This document shows positions 53,812 to 61,029 of a DNA stretch of 61,352 nt, piece after piece. A program made the translations under genes and the position numbers. The stretch is from the IMG/VR virus record IMGVR_UViG_3300009370_000027, positions 1 through 61,352 of that record; one strand, written 5' to 3'. This DNA comes from a virus. The notes beneath the pieces are model-generated. The model saw only the letters and a list, made by a program, of their open reading frames with translations, had not been told where the DNA came from and ran no database searches. How positions within the stretch are numbered: the stretch's first letter is position 1; each line of letters opens with the position of its first letter.

Positions 53812-54033
53812 ATGACCGACAAGCATTACAATGCCAAGGTGTCCTCGTTCGTTAGGGCGTCGGGTGACGAACTAGCGGGGGGTACGAGGGCACAGAAAAA
53901 GGCGGCGGGGTTTTCCCCGTCGCCTTTTTTTTATGCCTGCTGTCCGAACTGCGACACGCAGATGGAGGACATTCATTGCAAGAGAAAATGCCCCCGCTGT
54001 TTTTATTTTGAAGACTGTTCCAATCTCATTTGA
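53812..54033 (+). CDS. Zinc-ribbon protein with a terminator inside its frame
   Basis: The ATG at 53812 (MTDKHYNAKVSSFVRASGDE) has GGGGTG just upstream; a GTG sits one codon earlier. The C-terminal half is a zinc ribbon: CCPNC in FYACCPNCDTQMEDIHC and CPRC in KRKCPRCFYFEDC, with an extra Cys pair. The middle (TRAQKKAAGFSPSPFFYA) is coded by a perfect terminator hairpin and T-run (53901-53932). Without the hairpin the zinc ribbon would have no good start codon in that frame, so translation through the hairpin is needed. The stop overlaps the convergent gene at 54026-54529 by 8 bases. Confidence 0.5.
   Translation: MTDKHYNAKVSSFVRASGDELAGGTRAQKKAAGFSPSPFFYACCPNCDTQMEDIHCKRKCPRCFYFEDCSNLI
53896..53932. 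terminator. Strong bidirectional intrinsic terminator
   Basis: GGCGGCGGGG (53901-53910) and CCCCGTCGCC (53915-53924) form a 10-pair stem with a 4-base loop; eight T's follow (53925-53932) and five A's precede it. It can terminate rightward transcription after 53791 and leftward read-through. It lies inside the 53812-54033 reading frame. Confidence 0.88.
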
Positions 54034-54529
54034 AACTTCGCGGATCGCGGATCCCCGCCGTCCCAAAATATCCTACCAATGCATTTAAACCACGACGAAT
54101 TAGTGACAAAGATTTGACGCTAGGTCTTACGTTCCTGGTGACCACAATGATTGTCGCATCCTGTACGTCCTTGGGTTCCCGAGCCAGAATCCGATACGCG
54201 CCCGATGCCACCATGATCCTTGAAGAGAGTGACCGCTCCGCATCACGCAGCGTGCCGAACGAGACTGCGCTTGGATCGCATGATCTCGGTGCGCCACCCG
54301 AACGCACAAGCACATCGAGAAAGCACTCTCCTGCGGAATGCTGCGGAGCCGTGACCTTTCTTTCTAGAAACAGAATGTCAAGAGAAGTCTGGTCAAGCAC
54401 CCTCGCACGTTGCATGAGCCCACGATAATCCAAGGCTTCAGAAACAACGGAGTGCTTGTCCCGTAGCTCGTCCGTTCCCTTCTCCATGTTGGGAGAGAAG
54501 TGATCAGAACGGGATGTCGTCATCGTCAT
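54026..54529 (-). CDS. Helical protein of unknown function, convergent with the zinc-ribbon gene
   Basis: This 167-residue protein; start at ATG 54529 (MTMTTSRSDHFSP) with GAAGGTAG just upstream, overlapping the primase-helicase end by 26 bases. The segment YRGLMQRARVLDQTSLDILFLERK...QHSAGECFLDVLVRSGG recalls DUF6456-type regulatory proteins of phages ('AGe.f...'), but the match is weak. A helical C-terminus follows (VKSLSLIRRGLNALVGYFG). A role in replication control is possible; unassigned. Confidence 0.58.
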   Translation of the reverse strand: MTMTTSRSDHFSPNMEKGTDELRDKHSVVSEALDYRGLMQRARVLDQTSLDILFLERKVTAPQHSAGECFLDVLVRSGGAPRSCDPSAVSFGTLRDAERSLSSRIMVASGAYRILAREPKDVQDATIIVVTRNVRPSVKSLSLIRRGLNALVGYFGTAGIRDPRSFK

Positions 54530-56336
54530 CTACCTTCGGATCCAACTCCATCTCTTGCTGCGCCTCTTCAGGTTCCGGGTAGTCCCGCTCCTCTTGGCGC
54601 TCCCATTCCTCATCTCCCGCAGACCCTCCCTCTTCTACCTTCTGCCAGTCGATGTCATCGAGAATCGAAGTGTCACCCATGCGAGAGGTGAAACGGCCAG
54701 ACGCAAGGTTCCAATGCAATGCTGCGATACCCGGCTTGCCGTACCAAGAGAACCGGACTTTGTGGACGTGTACGTCTGTTTCAAATTCATCGCCACGTTC
54801 CAATGCAATCAAGTAGGTTGCCCTATTGAACCAGTGCGCTGACCCACTAACTGAGTACGGACCAATCGCACCTTCCATGCCCGACGCCTTCGTCGGATGA
54901 GCCACGACAATGCAGAGTGAATCGTTCTCCAATGCCCACACCTGAAGCTGTGCGAGCAATGTGTTCACACGATTCGTTTCTTCTGCGGCTCCACCGTTCT
55001 GTGAAACGTAATTCCATGGATCAATGATAAGACCGAAGCAACCCCTGGGCTTGAGCCTTGCGAGGCAAGCATCTGCACGATCCAGTATCGAACCGATGCT
55101 TGTGCCTGCTTCCGCCGGGAGGAACAAAAAGTTTTCATCCACCCATTCACGGGCATCACGATACTCGTCTTCGTCCGCAAGCACTTCGTCACCAATGATT
55201 GCGGCGCGTGCGCGCTTGGCTGCGAGCTTTGAAACGTGTAGTTCCCCGTTGTTCTCAGGACTGAACACTCCCCATTTCCAACCTGCATTTTCAGAAAGCG
55301 AAACCATGATCTGGTCAACGAGTTCCGACTTACCTGAACCCGGCACGCCAGTCACTACTGCCAACCCCGGATGCCATGTAATCAGCTTGTCCAATGCATC
55401 GATGCCGACGCTGGCACCTTGGCTGAACCCATCCTTGCGTAGCGTGTCAATGACAGGGAAGAATTCCCGTGCCCGAGTGATGCCAGACATGGAGGGGTGC
55501 GTGTTCGTCAGCACACTTCGCAAAGCATCGGGACCAAAGCGAACCAAGATGTCATTGATGTCCTTGCAACCCGCCGGATACTTGACGGTGTGCGCACGCT
55601 TGCGTCCAACCAAATCAACGAGGGCTTCAGTTGCAGCCTCTCCCTTTTCGTCTGCGTCCATGCCAATGACAATGCGAGAGAAACAATTCAACTTTGCGTT
55701 GATCGCCTTCAATGCCTTCTTTGCCTGCGCACCAGTCGGTGCGCCATTGGGTACTGACACTGCATTGAACCCAAGATGCCTTGCGGATTCACAGTCAATC
55801 TCACCTTCGCAAATCACAAGACACTCGTCTGCGTAGTCCACCAACTCCATGCGGTACAGACCTGCGCCTCCACCCTTCACCTCCCATTGAACGAACTTCT
55901 CCCCGTCCTTGCGGTCACGTCCGATCCACTTGATGTTCTCATCTAGGCGGTACGGAAACCCAATAGCAGGGAGACGATCCCCTTCGTTGAAGTAACGGAC
56001 ACTCGACAGAAGATCGATGGATGCTGCGTCAATCCCTCGTTCCTTCAGGTAGTCCATGTCTTCCGAGCCGAGCGTTCCATACGAATCCCATTTGACCTTG
56101 CGTTCTGCCTCCGGCAGAACCTTACGTGCAACGTCACGCCAGACGTGACCCGATACGCCACAGTGATTGCAATAATAGACAGCTTGGTCACCGTCATACG
56201 CCACAGCAAGAACTTCCTTCTTGCGTTTTGGTGCAGTGCTTCGATCTTCCGAACACCCAGGACAGGTTAAATAGACACGTCCGCTAACGATTGCCTTTGG
56301 TGAAGTATAAATGTGTTCTTGAAATTCGCTTTCCAT
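54504..56336 (-). CDS. Primase-helicase (T7 gp4-like) with SSB-like acidic tail
   Basis: This 610-residue protein. N-terminal zinc-binding: Cys25/Cys28 (CPGC) and Cys56/Cys59 (CNHCG). Toprim: CEGEID (Glu177, Asp181) and MDAD (Asp227, Asp229). A RecA-like helicase follows: Walker A GVPGSGKS (330-337), Walker B GLIIDPWN (Asp439), and VVAHPTK. The protein thus primes and unwinds DNA at the fork, as T7 gp4 does. It ends with DDDDDIPF, the same type of tail as single-stranded DNA-binding proteins. A GAGGGAAGAC lies before the ATG. Upstream (56349-56376) stand the AATGCATTA and GTTAAACG elements. It lies in a leftward island among rightward early genes. Confidence 0.9.
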   Translation of the reverse strand: MESEFQEHIYTSPKAIVSGRVYLTCPGCSEDRSTAPKRKKEVLAVAYDGDQAVYYCNHCGVSGHVWRDVARKVLPEAERKVKWDSYGTLGSEDMDYLKERGIDAASIDLLSSVRYFNEGDRLPAIGFPYRLDENIKWIGRDRKDGEKFVQWEVKGGGAGLYRMELVDYADECLVICEGEIDCESARHLGFNAVSVPNGAPTGAQAKKALKAINAKLNCFSRIVIGMDADEKGEAATEALVDLVGRKRAHTVKYPAGCKDINDILVRFGPDALRSVLTNTHPSMSGITRAREFFPVIDTLRKDGFSQGASVGIDALDKLITWHPGLAVVTGVPGSGKSELVDQIMVSLSENAGWKWGVFSPENNGELHVSKLAAKRARAAIIGDEVLADEDEYRDAREWVDENFLFLPAEAGTSIGSILDRADACLARLKPRGCFGLIIDPWNYVSQNGGAAEETNRVNTLLAQLQVWALENDSLCIVVAHPTKASGMEGAIGPYSVSGSAHWFNRATYLIALERGDEFETDVHVHKVRFSWYGKPGIAALHWNLASGRFTSRMGDTSILDDIDWQKVEEGGSAGDEEWERQEERDYPEPEEAQQEMELDPKVDDDDDIPF

Positions 56337-56569
56337 GTCTTCCCTCTAATGCATTACTTTTAAAGTAAGTTAAACGTTAATGTACTTATGTCTTATATAG
56401 GGACGCGACTTCATCGAAGCCGCAAGCAAGCCTAACCTGTGACGTATCTGTCTCTAGACGCAGGTGTAGCCTGGGGGGGCTAGCTTGACACGGGGCTGTG
56501 TTGGGGTACGGTTTTGTCGAGCTTGCCATTGCTCATGGGTAGCACCCTCCAGCCCCGGTGGTCAACAGA
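56337..56569 (-). promoter_or_regulatory. Leader region of the primase-helicase gene
   Basis: The stretch between the primase-helicase start and the next gene holds a TATATA/TATAAG-like box on the minus strand (about 56393-56400), a GTTAAACG (56369-56376) and an AATGCATTA (56348-56356) element shared with 43711-43794. A possible 18-codon frame (MSNGKLDKTVPQHSPVSS; 56480-56536) has GGAGGG 8 bases upstream, but is too short to judge. A hairpin with arms AGCCCCGGTG and CACCGGGGCT (56551-56580) overlaps the end of the 56570 gene; its T-run lies on the plus strand. Confidence 0.5.
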
Positions 56570-56878
56570 TCACCGGGGCTTATCTTTTGCGGAGCCTCCC
56601 AACGTTGCGGTCACAGTCTCACGCATGAGTTGTGAGCGCATGGGAAAGTCGTAACGCGCAAGGCTCTTGAACGTGTCCATCGCACGGTCTTCGTCTACGC
56701 CGCAAGCGGAACAAGTCGAAGAGAACGAGGGCGTACCAAGCCAGAGGTATACCTTCGCAGCGTCCCCCTCAGACGCACAGAAATCGCGGTAGGCCTGCAC
56801 TAAGACGGCTCGCCATAGTCTGCGGGCAGCTTCAGGATCCTCACCCTCGCCCTCGGATTCTCTCGGTCGAGATGCCAC
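56570..56878 (-). CDS. Small conserved protein overlapping the resolvase gene
   Basis: A GTG at 56878 (about 10 bases after AAGGCGAAG) gives 102 residues. It overlaps the resolvase gene by 79 bases in another frame. Core: PEAARRLWRAVLVQAYRDFC...YLWLGTPSFSSTCSACGVDEDRAMDTF, a helical pattern ('aarLW.aVL.qA..Df....WlGt..F...C.laGvd.dr') known to me from small phage proteins next to recombination genes. A longer frame reaches 57232 but is Gly/Arg-rich shadow sequence of the resolvase. Function unknown; a partner role for the resolvase is possible. Confidence 0.6.
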   Translation of the reverse strand: MASRPRESEGEGEDPEAARRLWRAVLVQAYRDFCASEGDAAKVYLWLGTPSFSSTCSACGVDEDRAMDTFKSLARYDFPMRSQLMRETVTATLGGSAKDKPR

Positions 56879-57186
56879 CGGACTATCTTCGCCTTCACGC
56901 TTCGGTCGTTCGTGTAAATGTAATCTTGGAGTAGATCGAGAATCAAGCTCTCGTCTAGGTCGGGCCTCCTTGTCTTGTACCAGATGTCCATGTCCACCAA
57001 GAGGCGTGAGCCATCCGAGTCCAGCAAGGTCGGCAGTACCTGACTCTGCAAGGCGAAGGATTTCGCATAAGCGAGGGCCTTCTTGCTCCGTATCAGACGG
57101 GACACCCCCTTGATCCTCACTACCCTTCGGCTGTTCGCCTTCGACGCTGGTTCCCCTAGAAATATCCCCTCGTAATCCCACTTCAT
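56800..57186 (-). CDS. RusA-like Holliday junction resolvase
   Basis: This 128-residue protein: GEPASKANSRRVVRI near the N-terminus, AYAKSFALQSQ helix, then LVDMDIWYKTRRPDLDESLILDLLQDYIYTNDR (shown in parts: VDMDIWYKTRRPDLDES, then LILDLLQDYIYTNDR) and VRWHLDRENPRARVRI. The RPDLDE...LLQD acids match the catalytic acids of RusA nucleases, which cut four-way DNA junctions during recombination and packaging. The start at 57186 lies next to the operator-rich region 57187-57613, so it is the first gene of the leftward unit. Confidence 0.82.
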   Translation of the reverse strand: MKWDYEGIFLGEPASKANSRRVVRIKGVSRLIRSKKALAYAKSFALQSQVLPTLLDSDGSRLLVDMDIWYKTRRPDLDESLILDLLQDYIYTNDRSVKAKIVRWHLDRENPRARVRILKLPADYGEPS

Positions 57187-57613
57187 TTCTCCCCCCTTGC
57201 TTGATGAATACCTTTTCAGTTTTGAATCGCAAACTTAGGCGGTGGCGATTGCACGATTGCAGCGAATTCCGAGGGGGGGGGTCACATAATGATTGTGAAT
57301 TTCAGATCCTCCAGGATCTGACTCTGGGAATCCCGGGAATCTTTAAAGTCTTCGTCACTTGCGTCACTTGCGTCACTTGCGTCACCGCCTGATCGTCACA
57401 ATGAATTGTGACGTTTTTAGGTCTTACATCGCAGAGCCCTGGGTTTCTCTTCGTCACAATTCATTGTCTCTTCGAGGAGCGTGTCGGATGTGTCGGATGT
57501 GTGGCGATTGACACGAGCCGGTGTACGTCACATAATGATTGTGACATTGAAATCTCTATATAATTTTCATGATCCGTTTCGTATCGTGACGTTTTCAGGT
57601 ATTATAATTCTTG
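57187..57613. promoter_or_regulatory. Divergent control region with four palindromic operator-like sites and tandem repeats
   Basis: No gene is seen. Sites: GTCACATAATGATTGTGA (57281-57298), GTCACAATGAATTGTGAC (57395-57412, 8+8 arms), a degenerate GTCACAATTCATTGTCTC (57453-57470) and GTCACATAATGATTGTGAC (57527-57545). The common form is GTCACA-N(6-7)-TGTGAC. There is also a palindrome with arms CAGATCCT/AGGATCTG (57303-57320), about four tandem copies of TTGCGTCAC (about 57350-57385) and two copies of GTGTCGGAT (about 57481-57499). This divides the leftward RusA unit from the rightward nuclease unit. It looks like a repressor-controlled divergent promoter region. Confidence 0.72.
57508..57536 (+). 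promoter_or_regulatory. Sigma-70-type promoter overlapped by an operator-like site
   Basis: TTGACA (57508-57513), a spacer of exactly 17 bases, and CATAAT (57531-57536) fit the sigma-70 consensus well. The palindrome GTCACATAATGATTGTGAC (57527-57545) covers the -10 box, so a bound protein would block RNA polymerase. Transcription would start near 57543, about 70 bases before the nuclease gene. Confidence 0.75.
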
Positions 57614-58504
57614 ATGGCAAGAGTCGTGAACAAGCATGGTGCGCCCGATTCTCTGGTCGCCTTTGCGAAGCAACCCCACTACGACAGTGAGGGATCCGAC
57701 TTCACCGTTACGCAGTTGATCGACTCTCCCCGGGTCCGCATCCTGCGAGCGAAGCACGCCGATCAGATTGAAGATGATGTCTACGAAAATATCTTCAGGC
57801 TAGTAGGCACTGCTGTGCATCACATCGCAGAGCAGAACCCCGGCGGCGCTGTTGTTGAACAGAGAGTCCATGTTCAAGTGGATGGGTATGACGTGAGCGG
57901 TGCGATGGATGTCCTCTACCAAAACGAGGACGGAAGATTCACCATTGGTGATTACAAGTTCACCTCGTACCACAGCCTTCGCTTCCCACTGAAGTGGGAA
58001 CAACAACTCAACCTGCTGGCATGGCTCATGGAGCAGTCGGACCCCGACCATGCAGTAGTTGGAAGGCTTGAGGTCTACGCAGTACTGCGTGACTGGTCTT
58101 TCCGAAACGCTGGGCGTGATGCTAGATACCCGAAGACACCGGGCGTCACTGTTGAAGTGGAGTTGTGGTCTAACGAACAGCAAGAGGATTACTTCAGGGA
58201 CAGACTGACGAAGCACGTTGCCGCAGACGTTTGCACTGAAACGTTTGGCGCTCCTCCTTCATGCACGAAGGAAGAGATGTGGGAAAAGGATTCCACGTAT
58301 GCCGTGAAGAAGAAGGGCAGGGAGCGGGCTGTTCGTGTCCTTGATTCAATGGAGGAGGCAACCCAATATATCGATGACAAGCAGGGTCCGTTCAACGACG
58401 AACTCTTCATTGAAACACGCAAGGGAGAACGAACCCGGTGTGAACATTTTTGTGAAGTGTCACAATTCTGTGACCAATGGAAGGAACATAATGGCAATGT
58501 CTAA
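57614..58504 (+). CDS. PD-(D/E)XK nuclease, Cas4/RecB-like with C-terminal cysteine cluster
   Basis: This 296-residue protein (MARVVNKHGAPDSL) has the PD-(D/E)XK core: GTAVHHIAE (His69/His70), VSGAMDVLY (Asp99) and IGDYKFTS (Asp113, Lys115), then a QLNLLAWLM helix. Near the C-terminus RCEHFCEVSQFC gives three Cys (positions about 277-288) that, with one further Cys, could bind an iron-sulphur cluster as in Cas4 and AddB. It is the first gene of the rightward recombination operon, beside an annealing protein, so end-processing for recombination is the likely role. No strong Shine-Dalgarno is seen. It overlaps the next gene by 14 bases. Confidence 0.8.
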   Translation: MARVVNKHGAPDSLVAFAKQPHYDSEGSDFTVTQLIDSPRVRILRAKHADQIEDDVYENIFRLVGTAVHHIAEQNPGGAVVEQRVHVQVDGYDVSGAMDVLYQNEDGRFTIGDYKFTSYHSLRFPLKWEQQLNLLAWLMEQSDPDHAVVGRLEVYAVLRDWSFRNAGRDARYPKTPGVTVEVELWSNEQQEDYFRDRLTKHVAADVCTETFGAPPSCTKEEMWEKDSTYAVKKKGRERAVRVLDSMEEATQYIDDKQGPFNDELFIETRKGERTRCEHFCEVSQFCDQWKEHNGNV

Positions 58505-59003
58505 CATTAGCGGCGTGATGTTTGGATACCCGACATCTTCGTCACCCGGAAACAGTGAAGAGCATCTCACAGGACAGAAGGTACGGGACGTGCTTGGATT
58601 GATATCCGTGCAGCCAGAAGGGCAGGGAAATCACCCTGCCGTGGCAATCGCTCGGGGGTCTTTCAATCTTGAGCAATTCAAGGAGGGGATTCTCTTTACG
58701 TTGCAGCGATTGATCGATCAAACCAAAACTATCAATGAGTGCATCAAGTTGCTCGATGACTCCGAAGATTCCGACCCCCTCTTCGCAAGCAGGCGGGAAG
58801 CGGTTCGCGCAATGGAAGAGCAGATGGATGCAAAATGGAAGCTCTTCAATGAATCAGTCGAGCAACTATTTGAGCTAGTGGATCGACAGGCGAGGGACTT
58901 CGCCGAGATCATCCCGGAAACAGCGGACAGGAAGCGGAAGGAAATACAAAACGAAATTGCAACACGACTCCACGAAGGAGTCATTGAGAAAGAGAGCATT
59001 TAA
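58491..59003 (+). CDS. Coiled-coil protein in the recombination operon
   Basis: The ATG at 58491 (MAMSNISGVMFGYPTSS) has AAGGAA 6 bases upstream; the frame extends further back, but that part overlaps the nuclease gene. The product has 170 residues: a mixed N-terminus (VRDVLGLISVQPEGQGNHPAVAIARGSF), then a helix FKEGILFTLQRLIDQTKTIN and a long charged coiled coil (AVRAMEEQMDAKWKLFNESV, EQLFELVDRQARDFAEI). It is stop-start coupled (TAATG) to the DUF1071 gene. It may be a partner or accessory subunit of the annealing protein; unassigned. Confidence 0.6.
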   Translation: MAMSNISGVMFGYPTSSSPGNSEEHLTGQKVRDVLGLISVQPEGQGNHPAVAIARGSFNLEQFKEGILFTLQRLIDQTKTINECIKLLDDSEDSDPLFASRREAVRAMEEQMDAKWKLFNESVEQLFELVDRQARDFAEIIPETADRKRKEIQNEIATRLHEGVIEKESI

Positions 59004-59707
59004 TGGCAAACGAAAAGAACGTGTATAAGGAGGTGTGGGATACGCTGTCCAAGGTGGACGTGTCGGAACACATCGAAACCAAGATGGGTCTTTCATACCT
59101 GTCCTGGGCCTGGGCCTGGGGCACGCTTATGAAATACTACCCCGAGGCGCAGTACGTCTTCTGCGATGAGAAGTTTTACCCGGACGGATCATGCGCTGTG
59201 GAATCCATCGTGGATATCCAGGGATGCGACAGGAAGATGTGGCTGCCGGTGATGGACAACCGCAACAATGCGATCACCAATCCGAATGCCCGTCAAATTT
59301 CGGACTCCAGAATGAGATGTCTCGTAAAAAATATCAGTATGTTTGGGCTTGGTCACTACATCTACGCCGGGGAGGATCTCCCCGAGGATGTACCCGCGAA
59401 GAAGGAAGAGGCCAAAGCCCCGAAGGCTCCCAAGGCTCCCAAGGCTCCCAAGACTCCGAAGGCAAAGGCAACTCCTCCCGAAGAGAACAAGGCAGTACAG
59501 GTGGCAATGGAAGCTCTCGATGCCGTAGTGATTCCCGACCTTGGGTTCATCAAGGAAGTGAATGACATTGAAACCTTGAGGGGAATCTTCACGCAGAACA
59601 AGGCAGACTACGAGGCGATGGGCGACGAAGTTTTCAAGAAGATCCGCAACGACTTCAACAAACGACGAGCAGAGATCAAGAAAGGATCCACTAATGGCGC
59701 AGCCTAA
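59003..59707 (+). CDS. Single-strand annealing protein, DUF1071 type
   Basis: This 234-residue protein starts MANEKNVYKEVWDTL and contains GLSYLSWAWAWGTLMKYYPEA, FYPDGSCAVESIVDI, MWLPVMDNRNNAITNPNARQISDSRMRC and GLGHYIYAGEDLPED: the conserved core of DUF1071 recombinases, which anneal complementary strands and serve phage recombination and replication. A Pro/Ala/Lys repeat linker (APKAPKAPKAPKTPKAKA, about 140-158) precedes an extra C-terminal helical domain (about 170-225, FIKEVNDIETLRGIFTQN). The linker and extra domain look like additions to the core family. Confidence 0.86.
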   Translation: MANEKNVYKEVWDTLSKVDVSEHIETKMGLSYLSWAWAWGTLMKYYPEAQYVFCDEKFYPDGSCAVESIVDIQGCDRKMWLPVMDNRNNAITNPNARQISDSRMRCLVKNISMFGLGHYIYAGEDLPEDVPAKKEEAKAPKAPKAPKAPKTPKAKATPPEENKAVQVAMEALDAVVIPDLGFIKEVNDIETLRGIFTQNKADYEAMGDEVFKKIRNDFNKRRAEIKKGSTNGAA

Positions 59708-59981
59708 GAAACCCAACCAGGGGTATCTCAATTCAAACAAGAAGGGGAATGAGAAGCACCCCGATTTCAGGGCAGAGATTCCGATTGACGCAAAGTTCAT
59801 CAAGGGACTCGCCGATGCAGCGGCAGACGGAGGCGCTGCTATCTACATGGCAGGGTGGAAGGGGGTGAGCCAGAAGACGGGCGAACCCTACGTGTTCCTG
59901 CGGCTGGACTCCGAGAAGTACCAGAAGCCCGCACCCTCGCAGGCGGCGAGCAGTAACCCTGCTTGGGAAGAAGAGTTTTAG
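59694..59981 (+). CDS. Candidate single-stranded DNA-binding protein with acidic tail
   Basis: This 95-residue protein starts 14 bases before the annealing gene ends, with AAAGGA upstream of the ATG. The pattern NQGYLNSNKKGNEKHPDFRAEIPI, then AIYMAGWKGVSQKTGEPYVFLRL is a small beta barrel-like core I associate with phage proteins proposed to bind single-stranded DNA (DUF736-like in style). The tail NPAWEEEF ends in acidic residues and Phe, as in SSB tails. With the DUF1071 protein next to it, a role in protecting ssDNA during recombination is likely. This rests on pattern and context. Confidence 0.55.
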   Translation: MAQPKKPNQGYLNSNKKGNEKHPDFRAEIPIDAKFIKGLADAAADGGAAIYMAGWKGVSQKTGEPYVFLRLDSEKYQKPAPSQAASSNPAWEEEF

Positions 59982-59985
59982 AGGG

Positions 59986-60267
59986 GTGAGGAACAGGGCG
60001 TACCTGAAGTTCGTGCGGGATAACCCGTGCCTGCTTTGCAAACGCCCAGCGGACGACGCGCATCATTTGCGTCACGCAGAGGCGGGGCCATCCGGCTGGT
60101 CGATGAAAGTATCGGACAGTTGGACGGTCCCGCTTTGTCGTTTCTGCCACATGGAATGTCACGAAACGGGAGACGAAGAACTCTTTTGGATAAAGAAAAG
60201 AATTGACCCGATTGAATGGGCGAAAGTGAACAATGAATTATGGAAAACTCAGAAGATTACACCCTGA
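59986..60267 (+). CDS. HNH-like / DUF968-type zinc protein
   Basis: This 93-residue protein starts at GTG 59986 (AGAGGG just upstream). It has NPCLLCKRPADDAHHLRHAEAG (first Cys pair, then HH), DSWTVPLCRFCHMECHETGDE (second Cys pair plus His), and FWIKKRIDPIEWAK. This is the layout of phage HNH/DUF968 proteins of recombination regions (Nin-like), which bind zinc and may be nucleases that cut DNA. It overlaps the next gene by 28 bases. Confidence 0.72.
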   Translation: MRNRAYLKFVRDNPCLLCKRPADDAHHLRHAEAGPSGWSMKVSDSWTVPLCRFCHMECHETGDEELFWIKKRIDPIEWAKVNNELWKTQKITP

Positions 60268-60707
60268 ACTTTGAAGCTGTGAAGACAAGCTTCAGGCAAA
60301 CGAAAGATGGTTACCACCTTACGTTGGTGATACATCCTAACGATGCCCAAAGCCTGCCAGACCTTATCTCTTCATGGGTTGGCACCCGTTACCAATGCTG
60401 CCTCGTTCAGATCAACGATGAAAACATTGCAGTGCCAAAGAAGAAATCAGTCGAGGCCAACGCCTCCGTGCAGCAAGCTGCAATGCTGTGCAAGTCAAGC
60501 CGTTTCCAGGCGTGGCTGCACAAGACTATGAACTACAACCCAGAGGAACGAGACGTAAGAGGAGAGAGCGAGGAGGAACATACCGCGAGGCTGCTACGCA
60601 AAGCTCTGTGTGTTGAGTCTAGGTCTGAACTCAAGTACAACGAGGAAGCTCAGGATCAGCTAAAGAGAATTTACGAATCGTTTATGAAAGAGGTGGAAGG
60701 TGGGTAA
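60240..60707 (+). CDS. Conserved small protein of the replication region
   Basis: This 155-residue protein (MENSEDYTLNFEAVK) contains FRQTKDGYHLTLVIHPND, DLISSWVGTRYQCCLVQINDEN, then helices QQAAMLCKSSRFQAWLH and ARLLRKALCVESRSEL. The 'Fr.tkdG.hltLvIhPnd....L...vGtRYq..lv' segment resembles a family often found in phage replication regions, of unknown function. It overlaps both neighbours. Confidence 0.6.
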   Translation: MENSEDYTLNFEAVKTSFRQTKDGYHLTLVIHPNDAQSLPDLISSWVGTRYQCCLVQINDENIAVPKKKSVEANASVQQAAMLCKSSRFQAWLHKTMNYNPEERDVRGESEEEHTARLLRKALCVESRSELKYNEEAQDQLKRIYESFMKEVEGG

Positions 60708-61029
60708 GCAAACAGACGAAGAGAGGAAGGAAGAGTTGTCCTCGTACATGACTGAGCAACTGCTCAAGGAGGCAACCAATACCATCACCCGCAGGAAGGG
60801 GAAGTACGGCAGGCCATACAAGAATCACAAACGCATTGCTGATTTATGGAATTCATACCTGAAGGGAATCGGTAGGCCCGTTGAACCAACGGATGTTGTT
60901 GTGATGATGGTGCTAGTCAAGATATCTCGGTTGCAGGAATCGAACAGGCATTATGATTCCTGGGTAGACATAGCTGGTTACGCTGCTGTCGCAGCATCAA
61001 TCATCGGAGAGGAGAACTATGATGAGTAG
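60700..61029 (+). CDS. DUF6378-like phage protein
   Basis: This 109-residue protein, probable start GTG at 60700, contains ATNTITRRKGKYGRPYKNHKRIADLWNSYL (in parts: ITRRKGKYGRPYKNHKRIA, then DLWNSYLKGIG) and VEPTDVVVMMVLVKISRLQE, YDSWVDIAGYAAVA. This matches the DUF6378 pattern (a helix with R.g.YG....n...iAdlW..Yl, then Dvv.mM.lvKisR and DiaGYA), common in phages next to recombination genes. Function unknown. Confidence 0.7.
   Translation: MGKQTDEERKEELSSYMTEQLLKEATNTITRRKGKYGRPYKNHKRIADLWNSYLKGIGRPVEPTDVVVMMVLVKISRLQESNRHYDSWVDIAGYAAVAASIIGEENYDE

Noticed and set aside
56545-56580. Terminator for the leftward RusA unit
   Set aside because: The stem is strong, but the T-run is on the plus strand; leftward RNA has no U-run after it. 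It may act on rightward read-through only.
57350-57385. Possible CRISPR-like repeat array
   Set aside because: The repeats are 9 bases, directly adjacent and without spacers. No CRISPR array is seen in the window.
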